Positions 34,336 to 46,137 are shown, counted from the first letter of the stretch. The stretch is DNA of 64,000 nucleotides from Thozetella sp. PMI_491 (GCA_021432635.1 MU270035.1:248001-312000); one strand, 5' to 3'. The notes: generated by a model from the letters alone, not told the origin. Translations and numbers: made by a program.

Positions 34336-36592
34336 ATGGTCTCCTTCAAGTCTCTCGTTGCCTTCTTGGCGACCGCAGGGCTCGTCTCGGCTGCCCCTAG
34401 CGCCGACCTCATCGAGCGCCAGTCCAGTTCCAAGTTGGTCTTCTGCCACTTCATGGTACCTACCCCCTTCTATCCTTCAGCTCTCTCGGTGGCCTCTTGC
34501 TAACACGCCCGCCTCAGATCGGCATCGTCTCCGACCGCTCCAGCGCGGCCGACTATGATGCCGACATGCAACGCGCGAAGGCCTACGGCATCGACGCCTT
34601 CGCCCTCAACATCGGCGTCGACCCCTACACGGACGCCCAGCTTGAGCTTGCCTACCAGTCGGCGGCCAACAACGGCATGAAGGTCTTCATCTCGTTCGAC
34701 TTCAACTGGTACCACCCGGGCTCGGATAGCACCGCCGTGGGCCAGAAGATCGCCCAGTACGCGAGCAAGCCGGCCCAGCTGTACGTCGACAACAAGGTCT
34801 TTGTTTCGTCCTTCGCCGGTGACGGCCTAGATGTGAATGCCATGCGGCAGGCGGCGGGTGTCCCAGTGTTCTGGGCCCCGAACTACCACCCGGATCTGAG
34901 CAGTGCTGCCAATGTCGATGGTGCCTTGAACTGGATGGTAAGTCGATGCCCCTCCAGCACACGAACGTGTCTGTGTCTAGCGCGACTCCTAACTGTCTGA
35001 CAGGGCTGGGACAACGACGGCAACAACAAAGCCCCAAAGCCGGGTCAGAACGTCACGGTCGCGCAAGGTGATGCTACCTACAAGCAGTGGCTCAGCGGGA
35101 AGCCCTACATTGCTCGTAAGTCGCCCTGCTTCTCATGAGTAGAGCAAAAGTCTCACCAGCGTAGCCGTCTCCCCTTGGTTCAGCACCCACTTCGGCAAGG
35201 AAGTCGACTACTCTAAGAACTGGGTTTTCCCTGGTGACCTCCTCTGGCACCATCGCTGGGAGGAAATCCTCACGCTGAAGCCCGACTACATCGAGATCGT
35301 GACCTGGAACGACTACGGCGAGTCGCACTACGTCGGCCCCCTGAACTCGAAGCACACCGACGACGGCGGCTCGAGGTGGGTGAATGACATGTAAGTTCTC
35401 AGCAGTGCTCCCATCTCAACCCCTCAAGCTCTAACCCCACGGTCCCAAACAGGCCCCATGATGGCTGGCTCGACCTGGCCAAGCCCTACATTGCTGCGTA
35501 CAAGGCTGGTGCTAGCTCTGTCAACAGCTACATCACCGGCGACCAACTGGTATACTGGTATCGCCCGACACCCCGGGGCGTGAACTGCGATGCCACCGAC
35601 ACAACGATGGAGCCCGCCAACAACTCCACCGGCAACTTCTTCATGGGCCGCCCCGACGGCTGGGAGAGCATGGACGACAGCGTTTTCGTCGTCTCGCTGC
35701 TGACGGCTGCCGGAGACGTGACCATCACGTCGGGTGGCAACACCCAGAAATTCACCAACGTCCCGGCAGGCGCCCAGGCCTTCGAGGTTCCCATGGGCGT
35801 CGGCAAGCAGTCCTTCTCCCTCTCGCGCGGTGGCAGCACGGTCCTCAGCGGTGACTCTCTCAAGGACATTATCGATGGCTGCATCTGCGGTCTCTACAAC
35901 TTCAACGCCTACGTCGGTACCCTGCCTGCGGGCTTCGCTGACCCGCTCGGGCCCGATGGCTTGGCGCGGTTCAACGAAGGCCTGAAGGTTGCCTGTGCGG
36001 CGACCCCTTCGCTGGGCACCCCGGCCGCGACGCCGAGCTCCACGCGTACATCGACGACGCTCTCGACGTCGACCTCGACCACCCTGTCGACGTCGACCCG
36101 GTCGACCACCACCACTACTACAACGACCACAATGACCACCACTAGCCAGCCCGGCCAGATCACCACGACGACCACCTCCACCACGACGGCTCCTGGGACT
36201 ACTGGGACTTGCGCAGGAGGAACTGTCGCTCCGGGAATGTCTGGAAATGTACGTCATCCTCTGTTCTTTATTACCCCTCTCGTCGCATATCGGAAGCATT
36301 TGAGCTCCTGCTCTTGAGACATACTCCGGTTAGCTACGTAAACATCCACTTTAGCCATTTACTAACACACGGTCATGAACAGTACATTGGTCTCTGCGAC
36401 TTCGCCTGCTCCAAGGGTTACTGCCCGCCCGGGCCGTGCGTGTGCACATCCACCGGCGTTCCTCAGCCGACACCGCCCGTGACGGGCCAGAGAGGCTGCC
36501 CTCTGCCCAACGAGGACGACAGCTACCTCGGCCTGTGTGATTTCGCGTGCAACCACGGGTACTGCCCCGATACGGCTTGCATGTACTGCTAG
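34336..36592 (+). CDS. Secreted alpha-1,3-glucanase (mutanase), GH71 with C-terminal CBM24
   Basis: An extracellular endo-alpha-1,3-glucanase acting on wall alpha-glucan (own wall during autolysis, or that of other fungi). Six exons: 34336-34455, 34518-34937, 35004-35115, 35165-35390, 35453-36248, 36383-36592; the product is 627 aa. A signal peptide (MVSFKSLVAFLATAGLVSAAP) is followed by a short IERQ pro-like segment. The GH71 domain opens with KLVFCHFMIGIVSDRS and contains AKAYGIDAFALNIG, FISFDFNWY, PVFWAPNYHPD, GWDNDGNN and IVTWNDYGESHYVGP, carrying the conserved acidic residues. A Ser/Thr-rich linker follows (about 500-555). The tail has two related Cys motifs, YIGLCDFACSKGYCP and YLGLCDFACNHGYCP, as in CBM24. 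The last intron (134 nt) lies just before the CBM repeats. All splice junctions keep the frame. Confidence 0.94.
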
Positions 36593-36889
36593 GTTGTGAC
36601 AGAAAGGATGCTGCGTTCGAAAGTCGACGCTTAGGCTCGTGAATATCTTCTTAGATTCGTTGAGAATAAGAGAAAATATGTCCTGGAAAACAATGCATTG
36701 TGCATATTGGCACCTGTACCTAGCGAATAGCCATGCTATTTGACTCCAACGAAGGAACCATCTCCCTGTTCGTTATATCCCGGCCGTCGGCTTTAGGTAT
36801 CTTGCCGACCTTATGTGCGCGGGGTAAAAGTGAAATCGTACATGTAATCGACAGATCCCCATCGTCTTTCGTCACATCCAGGGACCCGG

Positions 36890-38248
36890 CTAGATCAAAC
36901 ACCTCTTCTCTTCGTCGATGCCATCTTCTCTACGGTTCCAACCGCATCTCCGCCGTCTCCTGTTGGTTTCATGCCGACTGTCGGCCGTTTCATCTTTTTC
37001 TTCTTGTGTCCTCTCACCATCGCCGCAGAGAGGCTTGATCACGTAGTCATACGAGAGCCAGGCCAAGTTAAATACCACGTTGGAAGTCGCCATCATCCAG
37101 GGGGTCGCCTGCCCCGTCTTGGGGTCTGCAGTGAGCTTATTCAGCTGGATGATGATCAGGACGAATGGTAGCCATAGCGCAAGGAACAGCAGGCGGCCGA
37201 TCTCTTGGGCTCGCGTCGTGATTGTGTATGGGCGAAGGGCGTTTAGGTAGGCCTGGTAATCGTTGGGTAGCTCATGCTCCTTGGCTCCTTCGATGATGAG
37301 CCCCAGATATCGCGCAGAGGCCTGCGCGTAATCAGGCTCGGGCCGCCGGACGGGCAGCACTAAGGCGCGGGCCCAAGACGGAAGCTTGGGATGGGGCTTC
37401 TCGGGCTCATCGCCGTCGTCATCCCCGTCTCGGATAGTTGGATCCCGCGGGTCGTCGGGGAGCCGAGGTAGGGCCAAGGTGTGGGCCAAGAAGGGTCTAG
37501 GGAGATCGGGAATCGGGGGTTTCTCAGGTACGTGCATCCTAGGCGGCAGTGGAATGCACGGTACCATGATGTCGACATAGGAAGAACCACCGCCCTCGGT
37601 CCGGATGATGGTGGCGTAGTCTTCCCGGGAGACCTCGTACACGACCCCAATCATGCCCTTGCGCCAGACCGGGTCTCCTGCCGCGTTGCGCTCGACAGCA
37701 TCGTTAACCGGCGTGCTTGGAAGTGCCTGCCACTGCGGCGGCTTGACCGGTGGGTTGGGTAGGTCCGGGATCTCAGGCGGGAGCTTGGGTGGGTCGGGGA
37801 TCGGCACGGGGGGTTTGGGGATCTTGCGCAAGGCGGCGTTGGCGAAGCAGGGCTCACCGTATGGTATGCCGGGCAAGTCAAATGCTAGGTCGAGCGAGGG
37901 CACTGACACGGGGATAGCGCTTAGAGGCTGCACGCCGCGGGTACCCTGAAAGACCCCAGCGGCCAAGTTGGAGCCATAAGCGAGGTACAGGACGGTACTT
38001 GGGGTGCCGGAGGAAGGGACGTCGGCGGAGGGGACTGGGTCAGATGGGAAGGGTGTAGGTAGGGCGTCGGCTTGGGAGAGACGAGATGAAGTGGTCCTCT
38101 GGAGGCGAGCATATCTTTTGGGGGACGAGGTGACAGGCTGGGTCCGAGGGACAACCTCGACGTCCCGGCAGCGCTGGAAAACGGCGAAGGCGTTGCAGCG
38201 CCGACCGACAGCTGGCGAACCCGAGGTCGGGGTTGCGGTGTTGGACAT
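36890..38248 (-). CDS. Membrane-anchored gamma-glutamylcyclotransferase-like protein
   Basis: A 452-aa intronless protein with a GGCT-like fold. The signature LYLAYGSNL (about 86-94) is the substrate-pocket YGSN motif; FANA and the block GVVYEVSREDYATIIRTEGGG (about 200-220) provides the candidate catalytic Glu in RTEGG. Members release 5-oxoproline from gamma-glutamyl compounds; fungal relatives include GliK-like proteins of thiol detoxification. It is unusual in its long Pro-rich insertions (about 130-170 and 235-300) and in two hydrophobic segments near the C-terminus (LLFLALWLPFVLIIIQL and VVFNLAWLSYDYVI), which suggest membrane anchoring, followed by a strongly basic and acidic tail. It lies between the glucanase and chitinase genes. 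The function is inferred from the fold only. Confidence 0.82.
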   Translation of the reverse strand: MSNTATPTSGSPAVGRRCNAFAVFQRCRDVEVVPRTQPVTSSPKRYARLQRTTSSRLSQADALPTPFPSDPVPSADVPSSGTPSTVLYLAYGSNLAAGVFQGTRGVQPLSAIPVSVPSLDLAFDLPGIPYGEPCFANAALRKIPKPPVPIPDPPKLPPEIPDLPNPPVKPPQWQALPSTPVNDAVERNAAGDPVWRKGMIGVVYEVSREDYATIIRTEGGGSSYVDIMVPCIPLPPRMHVPEKPPIPDLPRPFLAHTLALPRLPDDPRDPTIRDGDDDGDEPEKPHPKLPSWARALVLPVRRPEPDYAQASARYLGLIIEGAKEHELPNDYQAYLNALRPYTITTRAQEIGRLLFLALWLPFVLIIIQLNKLTADPKTGQATPWMMATSNVVFNLAWLSYDYVIKPLCGDGERTQEEKDETADSRHETNRRRRRCGWNRREDGIDEEKRCLI

Positions 38249-38915
38249 GGATATGGCAAGGAGGGGACGGGGACGAAGCGGGTACTATATGGTCAAGTGC
38301 CTATTAGATAAAAACCTAAAGCTGACTGGGTTCCAGAAGATCGCGCAATCGCAGAAGTGGTCGTGTCCTGCCCTTTTTGAAATGCAATGCTCAGGGATCC
38401 TACGGGCTGCGTCATGAGGCGGGCGGGGACGCGCGGGAGGTGTTCCAGCCTAGCGGGACGACCCCGCTGACTAATTCGGGCTCGACGGCATCCCCGCCTT
38501 CCCGAATTCCTACTCGCAACGCAACCTCACCTTCTTTGTCTACTACATTTCGTCCGCCGTCCGTCTCCGATGCACCGATTCGGCCGGCGCCAGGTCGACC
38601 AGCCTGATTAATCCGGACAATGAAGGTAGTCAGCAAGCCCACGAGCTTCTTTCACCCCGCTCGAAATCACTGGCAACTTATTGGATACCAGTCATCAGGG
38701 CGAGACTTGAAAATGGGATTTGTTCATTTCTCATGGCGGGGTTATGCTCGAGTTTAGACTGGGCCTCTACTCGAAGCTCCTGTCCGCAGCTAGACGGGCA
38801 GTGGCTGCTGCCGTCGGCTTGCTGCATGCATAGTCCTCCGCGGCTGGGACCTAGTATCCCGTCCCGCATCTACCCTGTGTCTGTGTCCCTTGGGACTAGC
38901 GAGCGACGCCATCCC
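38249..38915. other. intergenic between GGCT-like and chitinase genes
   Basis: This gap contains the promoter of the GGCT-like gene and the 3' end of the chitinase gene, both on the minus strand. No gene is seen. Confidence 0.5.
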
Positions 38916-40422
38916 TTAGCTGAGGAACTCCTTCACGGCGCTCTGCATCGCCTTGAGGTGCTCCCACTGGTAGCTGTCCTCAGCGAGACTCCACGCCATG
39001 GCGCCTCCGAGACCCCGGCGCACGATGATCTGGGCAAACTTGCGCTCGATGATGGCCGCATTGTCCCAGGTCCAGAAGATGTTGATGCTGGGGTCCCACC
39101 ACCACATGCCGTCGTAGGTAGGGTCGTCAATGCCCTGCGCGAGGGCCTTCTTGAATGAGCCGTTGATGTCGTTGCCCTTGCAGGTGCCGTAGCCGAACTG
39201 GCAGCCTGTCAAGCAGTGCGCATCGGTGGTACCGCTGGGCGCCGGGGTTAGCCACTTCATATCTCTGCAGGGAAACCCCCAAGCTCTGGGGAGGAATCGC
39301 TTGCTTACCAGTTGCCGTACTGGCTGCAGCACGAGTTGCTGCACTTAAAGGTAGTGCCAGCGCCGCACGAGCCGTTGGGGCTGTCGGTGAGGGCCGACGG
39401 GACTTCGGCGAAGACACTGGCCTCGAAAGTCAGAGCGCCCGACATTCCGTTGTCGCTACCGTCAGTGGGGTTCTCCAGCGGGACAACGGGGCATCCCTTG
39501 GGCTGAGAGCAGGTGACACCGGCCTGGGTGGTGAACCACTTGGCGTAGAAGGCAAAGCCGAGGTTCAGCTTGCTCGGGGTGAAGCCCCTGGCGATGAAGG
39601 TGTCGATGGTGTTAAGGCAGCCCTTGAGGTCGTTGTGGAAGGTCGTGGCGTTGTCGCGACGGTTCATCAAGTCATAAGCCATGACCTAGGTGCCGCGTAT
39701 TAGCCTCTCGCAGCCGGTATGCAAACCTAGAAAGCAATAGGAATGAGAGGACAAACTTACGTTGACGAAGTCGACTGCCGCGTTGATCTTGGGAACCTGC
39801 TCCGCGGTGTAGGCGATCATATCGCGAACCAGACCGGGCGCGGCGATGGAAAGCTCCTTGGAGCCGATGGCGGCCTTAATCTCAGCAAGTAGGAGGGGGA
39901 AGGTCTCGATCTCAGACACCTTGCCCGAGTTCGGGTGGATGATGTAGTCATCGCCGTTGCCACCCGGGTACTCCCAATCAACATCAACGCAGTCGTAGCC
40001 GAGCCGGTCGGCGGTGGCCGCCACGTTCTGGGCAAACAGCTTGCGGCTGGTGTCGGTCGCGGCGCCAACGCCGAATCCGGCCGTGTCGCCCCAGCCTCCG
40101 ATGGCCATGCACACCTTGGTACCGTCATCGAACATGGTGCGGAGGTCGGCCACGGACTTGAACGGCGTGTAGACACCGCCCGGGCTGGTCGTGAAGAGCG
40201 ACGAGTTGGCAAAGGCGGTGATGACATGGGTCACGCCAGCCGTCTCGGCCCTGCTGGGCAGAGTCGTGGTGTGGTACCTATTCGAGGGGAATCATGTTAG
40301 TCAATGGTGAGGGAGTAGAACCGGATCCCGGGCTGGAGGGGCTGGCTTAACTGGTCAAAGTAGAGCACAAATCGGGACGCCGACGCGACCGTGGCCAGCG
40401 AGGCGAGAATTGCGGCCTTCAT
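38916..40422 (-). CDS. Secreted GH18 chitinase with internal CBM18
   Basis: Hydrolyses chitin outside the cell. Exons are 40422-40352, 40277-39761, 39685-39309 and 39234-38916 (introns 74, 75 and 74 nt); the product is 427 aa. A signal peptide (MKAAILASLATVASAS) precedes RFVLYFDQYHTTTLP. The GH18 barrel shows KVCMAIGGWGD (third strand) and the catalytic motif DCVDVDWEYPGG with the proton-donor Glu. Later strands are VMAYDLMN and LGFAFYAKWF, and the C-terminal GGAMAWSLAED. Between these last strands sits a Cys-rich chitin-binding type 1 module, SCGAGTTFKCSNSCCSQYG joined across an intron to NCGTTDAHCLTGCQFGYGTC. The CBM is thus inserted in the barrel rather than appended. A TATA box lies about 155 bases upstream. 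It probably acts with the nearby glucanase on fungal walls. Confidence 0.94.
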
Positions 40423-40576
40423 GATGGAAAAAGTATATACAGTGAAGGAAGAAGAACCCGCGGTAGCAGCTCCTAAAGAACGGATGGTGTCGAAGTTCGA
40501 CCCTTTTGGACCCTTGCAGAGCACAAGACAGAGCGTAGGTATGTCTACATTCTACGCCGCGAACGATCGACGTGGC

Positions 40577-40585
40577 GTTATATAT
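40577..40585 (-). promoter_or_regulatory. TATA box of chitinase gene
   Basis: The minus strand reads GTATATATAAC about 155 bases before the chitinase start codon, a strong TATA element in a GC-rich setting. It fits a gene under strong inducible control. Confidence 0.55.
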
Positions 40586-43500
40586 ACTCGCCGCCCATGA
40601 ATGCGCCCGCCATCCGGAAATGACGATGGCCCCCTCAGCGCATGTATCGAAAGCCGGGTCTTGATCAGCAGCCTACTGCAACGTTCCAGGTGCCGGGGGC
40701 ACGCGCGGCGTGCACTCCATGCTCGGCTATCACAGGTGTGTTCCTGGAACAAGGATGCCTCTCCTTTGCCTAGACATGGCGCGCGCCGCTGAGTAGACGG
40801 CAAGGGATTTTCTCCCCAGACTAACGGCTAGGTTGGGAGCAGGACGTTATTCAGCATGGGCCACCGGCACAAAGGTGCAAAGGTTTAATGAGGCGATCCT
40901 TTGCTGCTCACTTGCAGGGGTGCTTACCCCATCAACCCCTATCAGATCGCCTTCTTTTGGGGCCGCCGCTGGGGCTGTGGGATCGATCGCCCGGGCTTTT
41001 AGTAAATGGACAGTTGTCATGCACTAGGATGGCCAATAGTGGCTCAGAGGGGTTATCCTGGCTGGCAAACCAGGCCTGGCCCAACTCCAGTCGGACCCCA
41101 AGGCAAAAAGTTGGAATGCCGAGTCATGGGCGGCGATGGCCAGAGCAACTAGATAAACCTTAAGCAACGAATGCACCCCCGAGAATTCCGATCCGGACTC
41201 TTCGTCGGGTTCCTATTAGGGTCCGAATTTGCGGTGCGAGCTTCGAGCGGGCGGAAAGGTCGCGACCTGCTGCCCATCTCTGCCATCTCACTGTCGGCCT
41301 TGGTCTCGGTCGCACTTACAAAGTGAATGCTAGAAGGAACAGGAACTAACTCCGTAAGATCCCATTGCGGGGCTACATCCCCTTGCTGCCAGGGCCGCTA
41401 GCCTATTAGGACTAGAGACAGCTGGCATATGTTCGCCTCAACTTGCAAGCTATCCAAACATAGAACGGCAAAGGACCTGCTGGGAACCTAGGGTTCCATT
41501 GAGCCAATATCCTCGAAACGATAATTAGATACTACAATGGGAGCCTTACGTCCAAATCACCGCCCAGACCTGTGAATATAGGTAAGTCCCAAAAAAAGTT
41601 CTCTTTTCGATAACGAGTAAGCCGCATTGTCTCCGCAAGGCTGCTACTACAACCAGCGGTAAACAAGGCAGGTATACAACGTAGGATCGCAATCAAGCCT
41701 CCGATCGGGTATTGTAACCTCTAGAGGTCTGCCAACCACATCGAGCCACGTCTGCGACCCCGGGTTATCGGATGCAGTCCCGGGCATATATCCCAGAGGC
41801 CAACTATCGTGGCTGTTCTGCTCTCCTCTGTCGGCCGGCTCATGGCCGCCGTCGCAAACAACAGCAACCTAGAGAGCAGTCGATCTAAGTACTGTCCCAT
41901 CCAGATGGCAAGGGAAGAAAGGCGGCTACACAACTCCGATCATTGGCCAGTCCAGACGCCACAAGTCGCAGTCGCTGCTGCACTACCCAGAGTATCAGCT
42001 CGAAAGCGAATCATGATGAACGAGGCCAATTGGCAGAAGTGAGTACCTAGAGCCGGAATGCCGAGGGCTTCCCTTCCTTTGGGCGCTGTCGTGTACCCCT
42101 ACGACGCAGGCCACGCAGGCCGCATACCTAGATGCAGGCCCGGAACTAGATCCGTTCACTGGTGAGGACAGACGAGAGAGGACGTGAAGCGAGTCCCCAT
42201 ACCGGCCCGTGGGACCATTTTCCGAGCGCTCATGTACAACTTTTGGCCGTGTCACGACCTGTGCTGAGCCTATCTTGCACGTGGGCTGTTTCGAGTCTCG
42301 GCGCACCCGGCACCTTGTTTACCGCGAGAGCGGCCTCCTAGGTATACCCGACTCTTGTTGCCGAGCGAGGTTTCTCTGCAGGTCCTTGTCCACCACACCT
42401 CAAAGATTGGCATGCGATGCGATATCTGCTACGACAGCCGGCCCTGAGGAGCTAGCTCATGCGATTAGGCAGCTATGTCGTGAAACCGAGAGGAGCTCGG
42501 GATAGCCTTGTGCAACTGCCTAAGAAGCGATGGAGTATAGGAACATGGGAATGTTACTATTGTGCCTTTAGAATCGTAAGCATCCGCGTGGGGGTTGTGA
42601 CCTACGGGGTAACATTCTCACCGGTTCCCAAGTTGATTTCGCGGAGCAACTGATCCGAGTGGGCATCTCTGGTGCACCACATATTGCTCAAACGTAGCAT
42701 GTAATATTTGACTTCATTCCAAACTCCAATAATATGTATTATGTTGGACAGGGGCTGTTCCAGCACGAAGGAACTCCAGCAACCACAAGTTTGGCAGACC
42801 AGCATTCGATATAAATCGGGCATGGCAGAGGATGATGTGAGTAAATCCACTGCCTAGGAAGAATTGCTTCTCGGCAGCCAATACGCCAGGTAGAAGGTAT
42901 TAGATAGAAACCGTGCGCTACCAGCATAAATTTTCACATATACAAGCCGCCGAGGTATCGAAGACAATTCCACGCCTCGGCTTTGGCCCGGGGCTGAACC
43001 AGCCCATACCATAGTCGAATGTCTCACAAGGTAATGAGGCACCCAAGACTAGGCGTAACTCCGCGACCAATTGCGACGGCCAGCGGAGCTACTCTGTCCT
43101 CCCCTCCTCGCCGGCCTTCATGGTAGCCGCCGGCCCTCAAGCTGGCACACGCGGGCATGACGGAAACAGCAAGACGTGACGGGTTGCCTTGTTGCGCGGG
43201 ATGCGCTGGCAGCCACACCGGCCAATGGCATAAGCAGCTAGATAGCCCGGAGGACCGAGTGAAGACCCGAGGATAGACGAGAGCGACTAGGCAGTTGCAT
43301 GTCTTAGGCGGTGCGCTCACGGCAGCGATACAGAGGCAGCTCGTAAATGCCCCCACAAGGATTCCTCCAGCCTTGAGTGGTCCGTCACCGGCGCTACACG
43401 ACGGGCGATTGCATGAGGATTCTGCAAGAAGAAAAGATCCAGCCCTTCTTAGACACGTACTCACACCGCTCAAGATGCCGGCGTGGCAGGAGGACTCGAC

Positions 43501-44638
43501 TCGGAGGGCACTTCCCTTGTCACCTGTCCGGCCGCCGTGACATGGCATCAGGAGGCGTACATGATCTCTAGCGAACACGGGATGCCCTCATCCGCACTTT
43601 CTGTGTCCCCCTAGGTCCAATCCCTTGGCGAGGCACCAATGCGGGTAGCCGAGTCGGGACTAAGCATTGCGTGATTATGATACGACACGGCCAGCGCTGT
43701 CCATGTGCGCCAGTGTGCATTTGCACCATGCCCAATACACGATGATGGCTGTTTGACATGAGACCTCGTCTAAGACTATGGCAAGACCGGGAAAGGCGCT
43801 CGAATAGAGGGACGGGGGCCAGACAACTGGCTAGGTTAGGCAACGAAGCTAAGGTAGTTGATGAATTCAGCTATGTCCCCCCCGCCCGTGGGGCACAAGG
43901 ATACTTTACGATATTCCTTTAGGCAATGGCAGCCGTATTTCTCTGACCTTTCTTGCCGCCCCCTGACATCTTTGGTAAAGGGGCTGATCAACGTTATAGT
44001 TAGATGATGTGACAGCAGCACCCCCCTTTGTGCTGGGAGCATGATATCCGGCATGGAGTAGTGGTACAGGCTGTGGTGTTTGGAATACACGCGACTATCA
44101 TGGGCAGGATATAGAGAGTAATGGGCAGATCCATACATATGCACAACAGACCTGGCGAGCTACCGATCCCGACGTGCCTTTGCAGTACCTAGGAGAGCAG
44201 GGGGGGAAGCTGACATGTGTACCATTGACTCTACCATGCAGCATTATCGTCACACCTTCGCCTGCAGGCTTAAGTCCTTTTTTGCGTTGGAAGTAACCGG
44301 CTGTAAGTCATGCCCCAGGATGCTTCCGGAACCCCCACAACCCTAAGTTTCACTCGCGTTGTCGCCGGCATCGGGCCTCCCTAGTTTACGCGAGCACAGG
44401 AACTATGGCCTGAACATGGAGGCTTGAACAGCGGCACGGTTGCTTGCATAAAGGCTCAGTAATCATGCATTCGATCACCGCGAGACCATTAGCGAGCGAA
44501 TAGGATACCAATGTTGTCGTCCACAGCCGAATACCCAGTCGTGAGAAGATCTCGCGCATCGTGGGGTGGTCCGCTGAATAGTACTGCCCGAAGAACCTCC
44601 TATATCCCGGTTTGAAGCGATGATCTAGTTCCTAGGAG

Positions 44639-44646
44639 TATAAATA
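44639..44646 (+). promoter_or_regulatory. TATA box upstream of small hypothetical gene
   Basis: TATAAATA lies 217 bases before the ATG at 44856 and is followed by a CAT repeat and a pyrimidine-containing leader, supporting a promoter for the small plus-strand gene. Confidence 0.45.
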
Positions 44647-44855
44647 GATGCATCATCATCATGAGAAGTAGGTCGAGCTCTTGTAAAGGGTCACGGCTTT
44701 CTCAACTTTCAAATCCTATCCTAGCACTTACCGTGGCGCACCCATCCACTCTCAAGACGAGCTCCATCGTATTATAAATTCTCTGTGCTGGAAGCCTGGA
44801 CACTCCAGTTTTCTTGATCTTGAGGTTATTTCAATAGAACCCAGGATTCTTAAAA

Positions 44856-45446
44856 ATGGCCCACGGAGACTCTGGCAATGGTCTGTGGCGCACACCCCTC
44901 CCGACACGGCCGCGACACTGACATCAATCCTACCCCTAGATGGGAATAGAAACTACCTGAACGACCAGGGGGATCATACCGGAAAGGTTTCTAGCCCCAA
45001 TTGGGATCCCAAGTCAGGCCGGGATGCCGACCACGCCTATGGGGGTAATGGTGGCTACCAAGACTACGACCCGATACCACCTGCGCCTAACGGGCAGGCC
45101 CCTATGGACAAGTGGTACAACACCCCTTCCTATCAAGAACCGTACACGGGTTTTGCGAGCACTAGCAACACGCATTATCAGCAGTCTGGCGGGCATGCCG
45201 CGGTCCCGCAGGGGCTTGGTGATCTCGGTCAAGTCGCCAAGGAGAAGAAATCTTCCAAGAAGCAAGATGGTATAAAGAAGCAGTCCCGCAGCGGTGGCCA
45301 GGGGCACGGCCAAACCGCAGGCTCGGGAAGTCAGGTGTGCCAGCGAGCTCTATCATCACGTGGTGTTTCAAGAAATATTTGGCTGACCATAGTGCCAGGG
45401 CAAAGAGAAGAAGCACAGCTCTCGTACCGATAGGCATAGCCGCTAG
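44856..45446 (+). CDS. Small hypothetical hydrophilic protein, 157 aa
   Basis: A proposed three-exon gene: 44856-44880, 44940-45334 and 45393-45446, with introns of 59 and 58 nt. Both introns have CTGAC branch sites and AG acceptors; the first donor (GTCTGT) is weak. The product begins MAHGDSGNDGNRNYLNDQG, is rich in Gly, Asn, Tyr, Ser and Lys, and ends in a Lys/Ser/Arg/His-rich tail, CQGKEKKHSSRTDRHSR. There is no signal peptide, membrane segment or known domain, and most of the chain is probably disordered. Support comes from the TATA box, in-frame splicing and protein-like composition of exon 2. Nothing indicates its role. It could be lineage-specific. Confidence 0.5.
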
Positions 45447-46137
45447 TCGTATGATGCCAAGAAGCGGAGCAGCAGGTACGGCTCCTCGAGCAAGCCAAGT
45501 GAAACCGAGGTGGGCGCTTCGGGGTGTACACCCTCGATAGGGCTGAGTTAGAATGGTTACACCACAAATCCTTTATTCCCCCATATCTTTGCCCCCCCTC
45601 CTTCTTTTTGTCTTCTTTTTAGGTCCCGACGCAGAATGAAGGTCCAAGAGTCGTCCGGGAAACCATGCTAGACCGGCTCCCCTTGCTGGGTCTAGAAACC
45701 AGAGGGTTGAGAAATTGGTTCTAGTTGGAAGACTCGCAAGGATTTCGTACACACTCTCTACAATGCCGCAGATTGAATCATGATTTTCTGCTTTGCAAAA
45801 GCCGTCCCATTTTCGTGCAAATTGCCCTGCAACGCTGCGGTCCTCAAGCTTCGCATCGCCGAAGATTACATATGTAGATGGACCGAGGCCAATTCTGCTA
45901 GACCAAGACACCACAGCACTGGAATCATCCTGGGGGAAGCATTTTGATCGCAAGCTGGAGATATATTGCAGGCTATCCAACTGGCAGAAAGCCGCTTCAC
46001 CGAGCATGCAGGGGGAGACACATCCCCGAGTAGCAAGATATAAAATACATCATTAGAATGAAAAAGTGTATAGAGGCCGTAGCACATCGTACAACACCAA
46101 CTCCGAACCAACCGAAAGCACGCGTGTCTCACGTGTC
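45447..46137. other. intergenic
   Basis: Holds the 3' ends of the two convergent genes. A 144-codon minus-strand frame (45573-46007) starts with ATG but has no recognisable features, and its codon use is unlike the neighbouring genes. Confidence 0.4.

Larger units (their letters stand above)
40423..44855. other. large gene-poor region
   Basis: About 4.4 kb without a convincing gene. The first 200 bases contain the chitinase promoter with a TATATATA element. The rest has moderate GC, many short frames on both strands with stops, and no recognisable domain. The longest frame (43024-43578, minus, 184 codons) is Cys/Ser/Arg-rich and unlike a protein family. I found no tRNA. A transposon remnant is possible but no terminal repeats were found by eye. 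Confidence 0.5.

Noticed and set aside
35424-36299. 291-codon minus-strand frame
   Set aside because: Antisense to the GH71 exon and Arg/Gly-rich from complementing the Ser/Thr linker codons.
43024-43578. 184-codon minus-strand frame
   Set aside because: Cys/Ser/Arg-rich translation without motifs or gene structure.
45573-46007. 144-codon minus-strand ORF with ATG
   Set aside because: Composition is fairly protein-like, but there is no domain, the codon use is not GC-rich like the neighbours, and it overlaps expected 3' ends; too weak to call.
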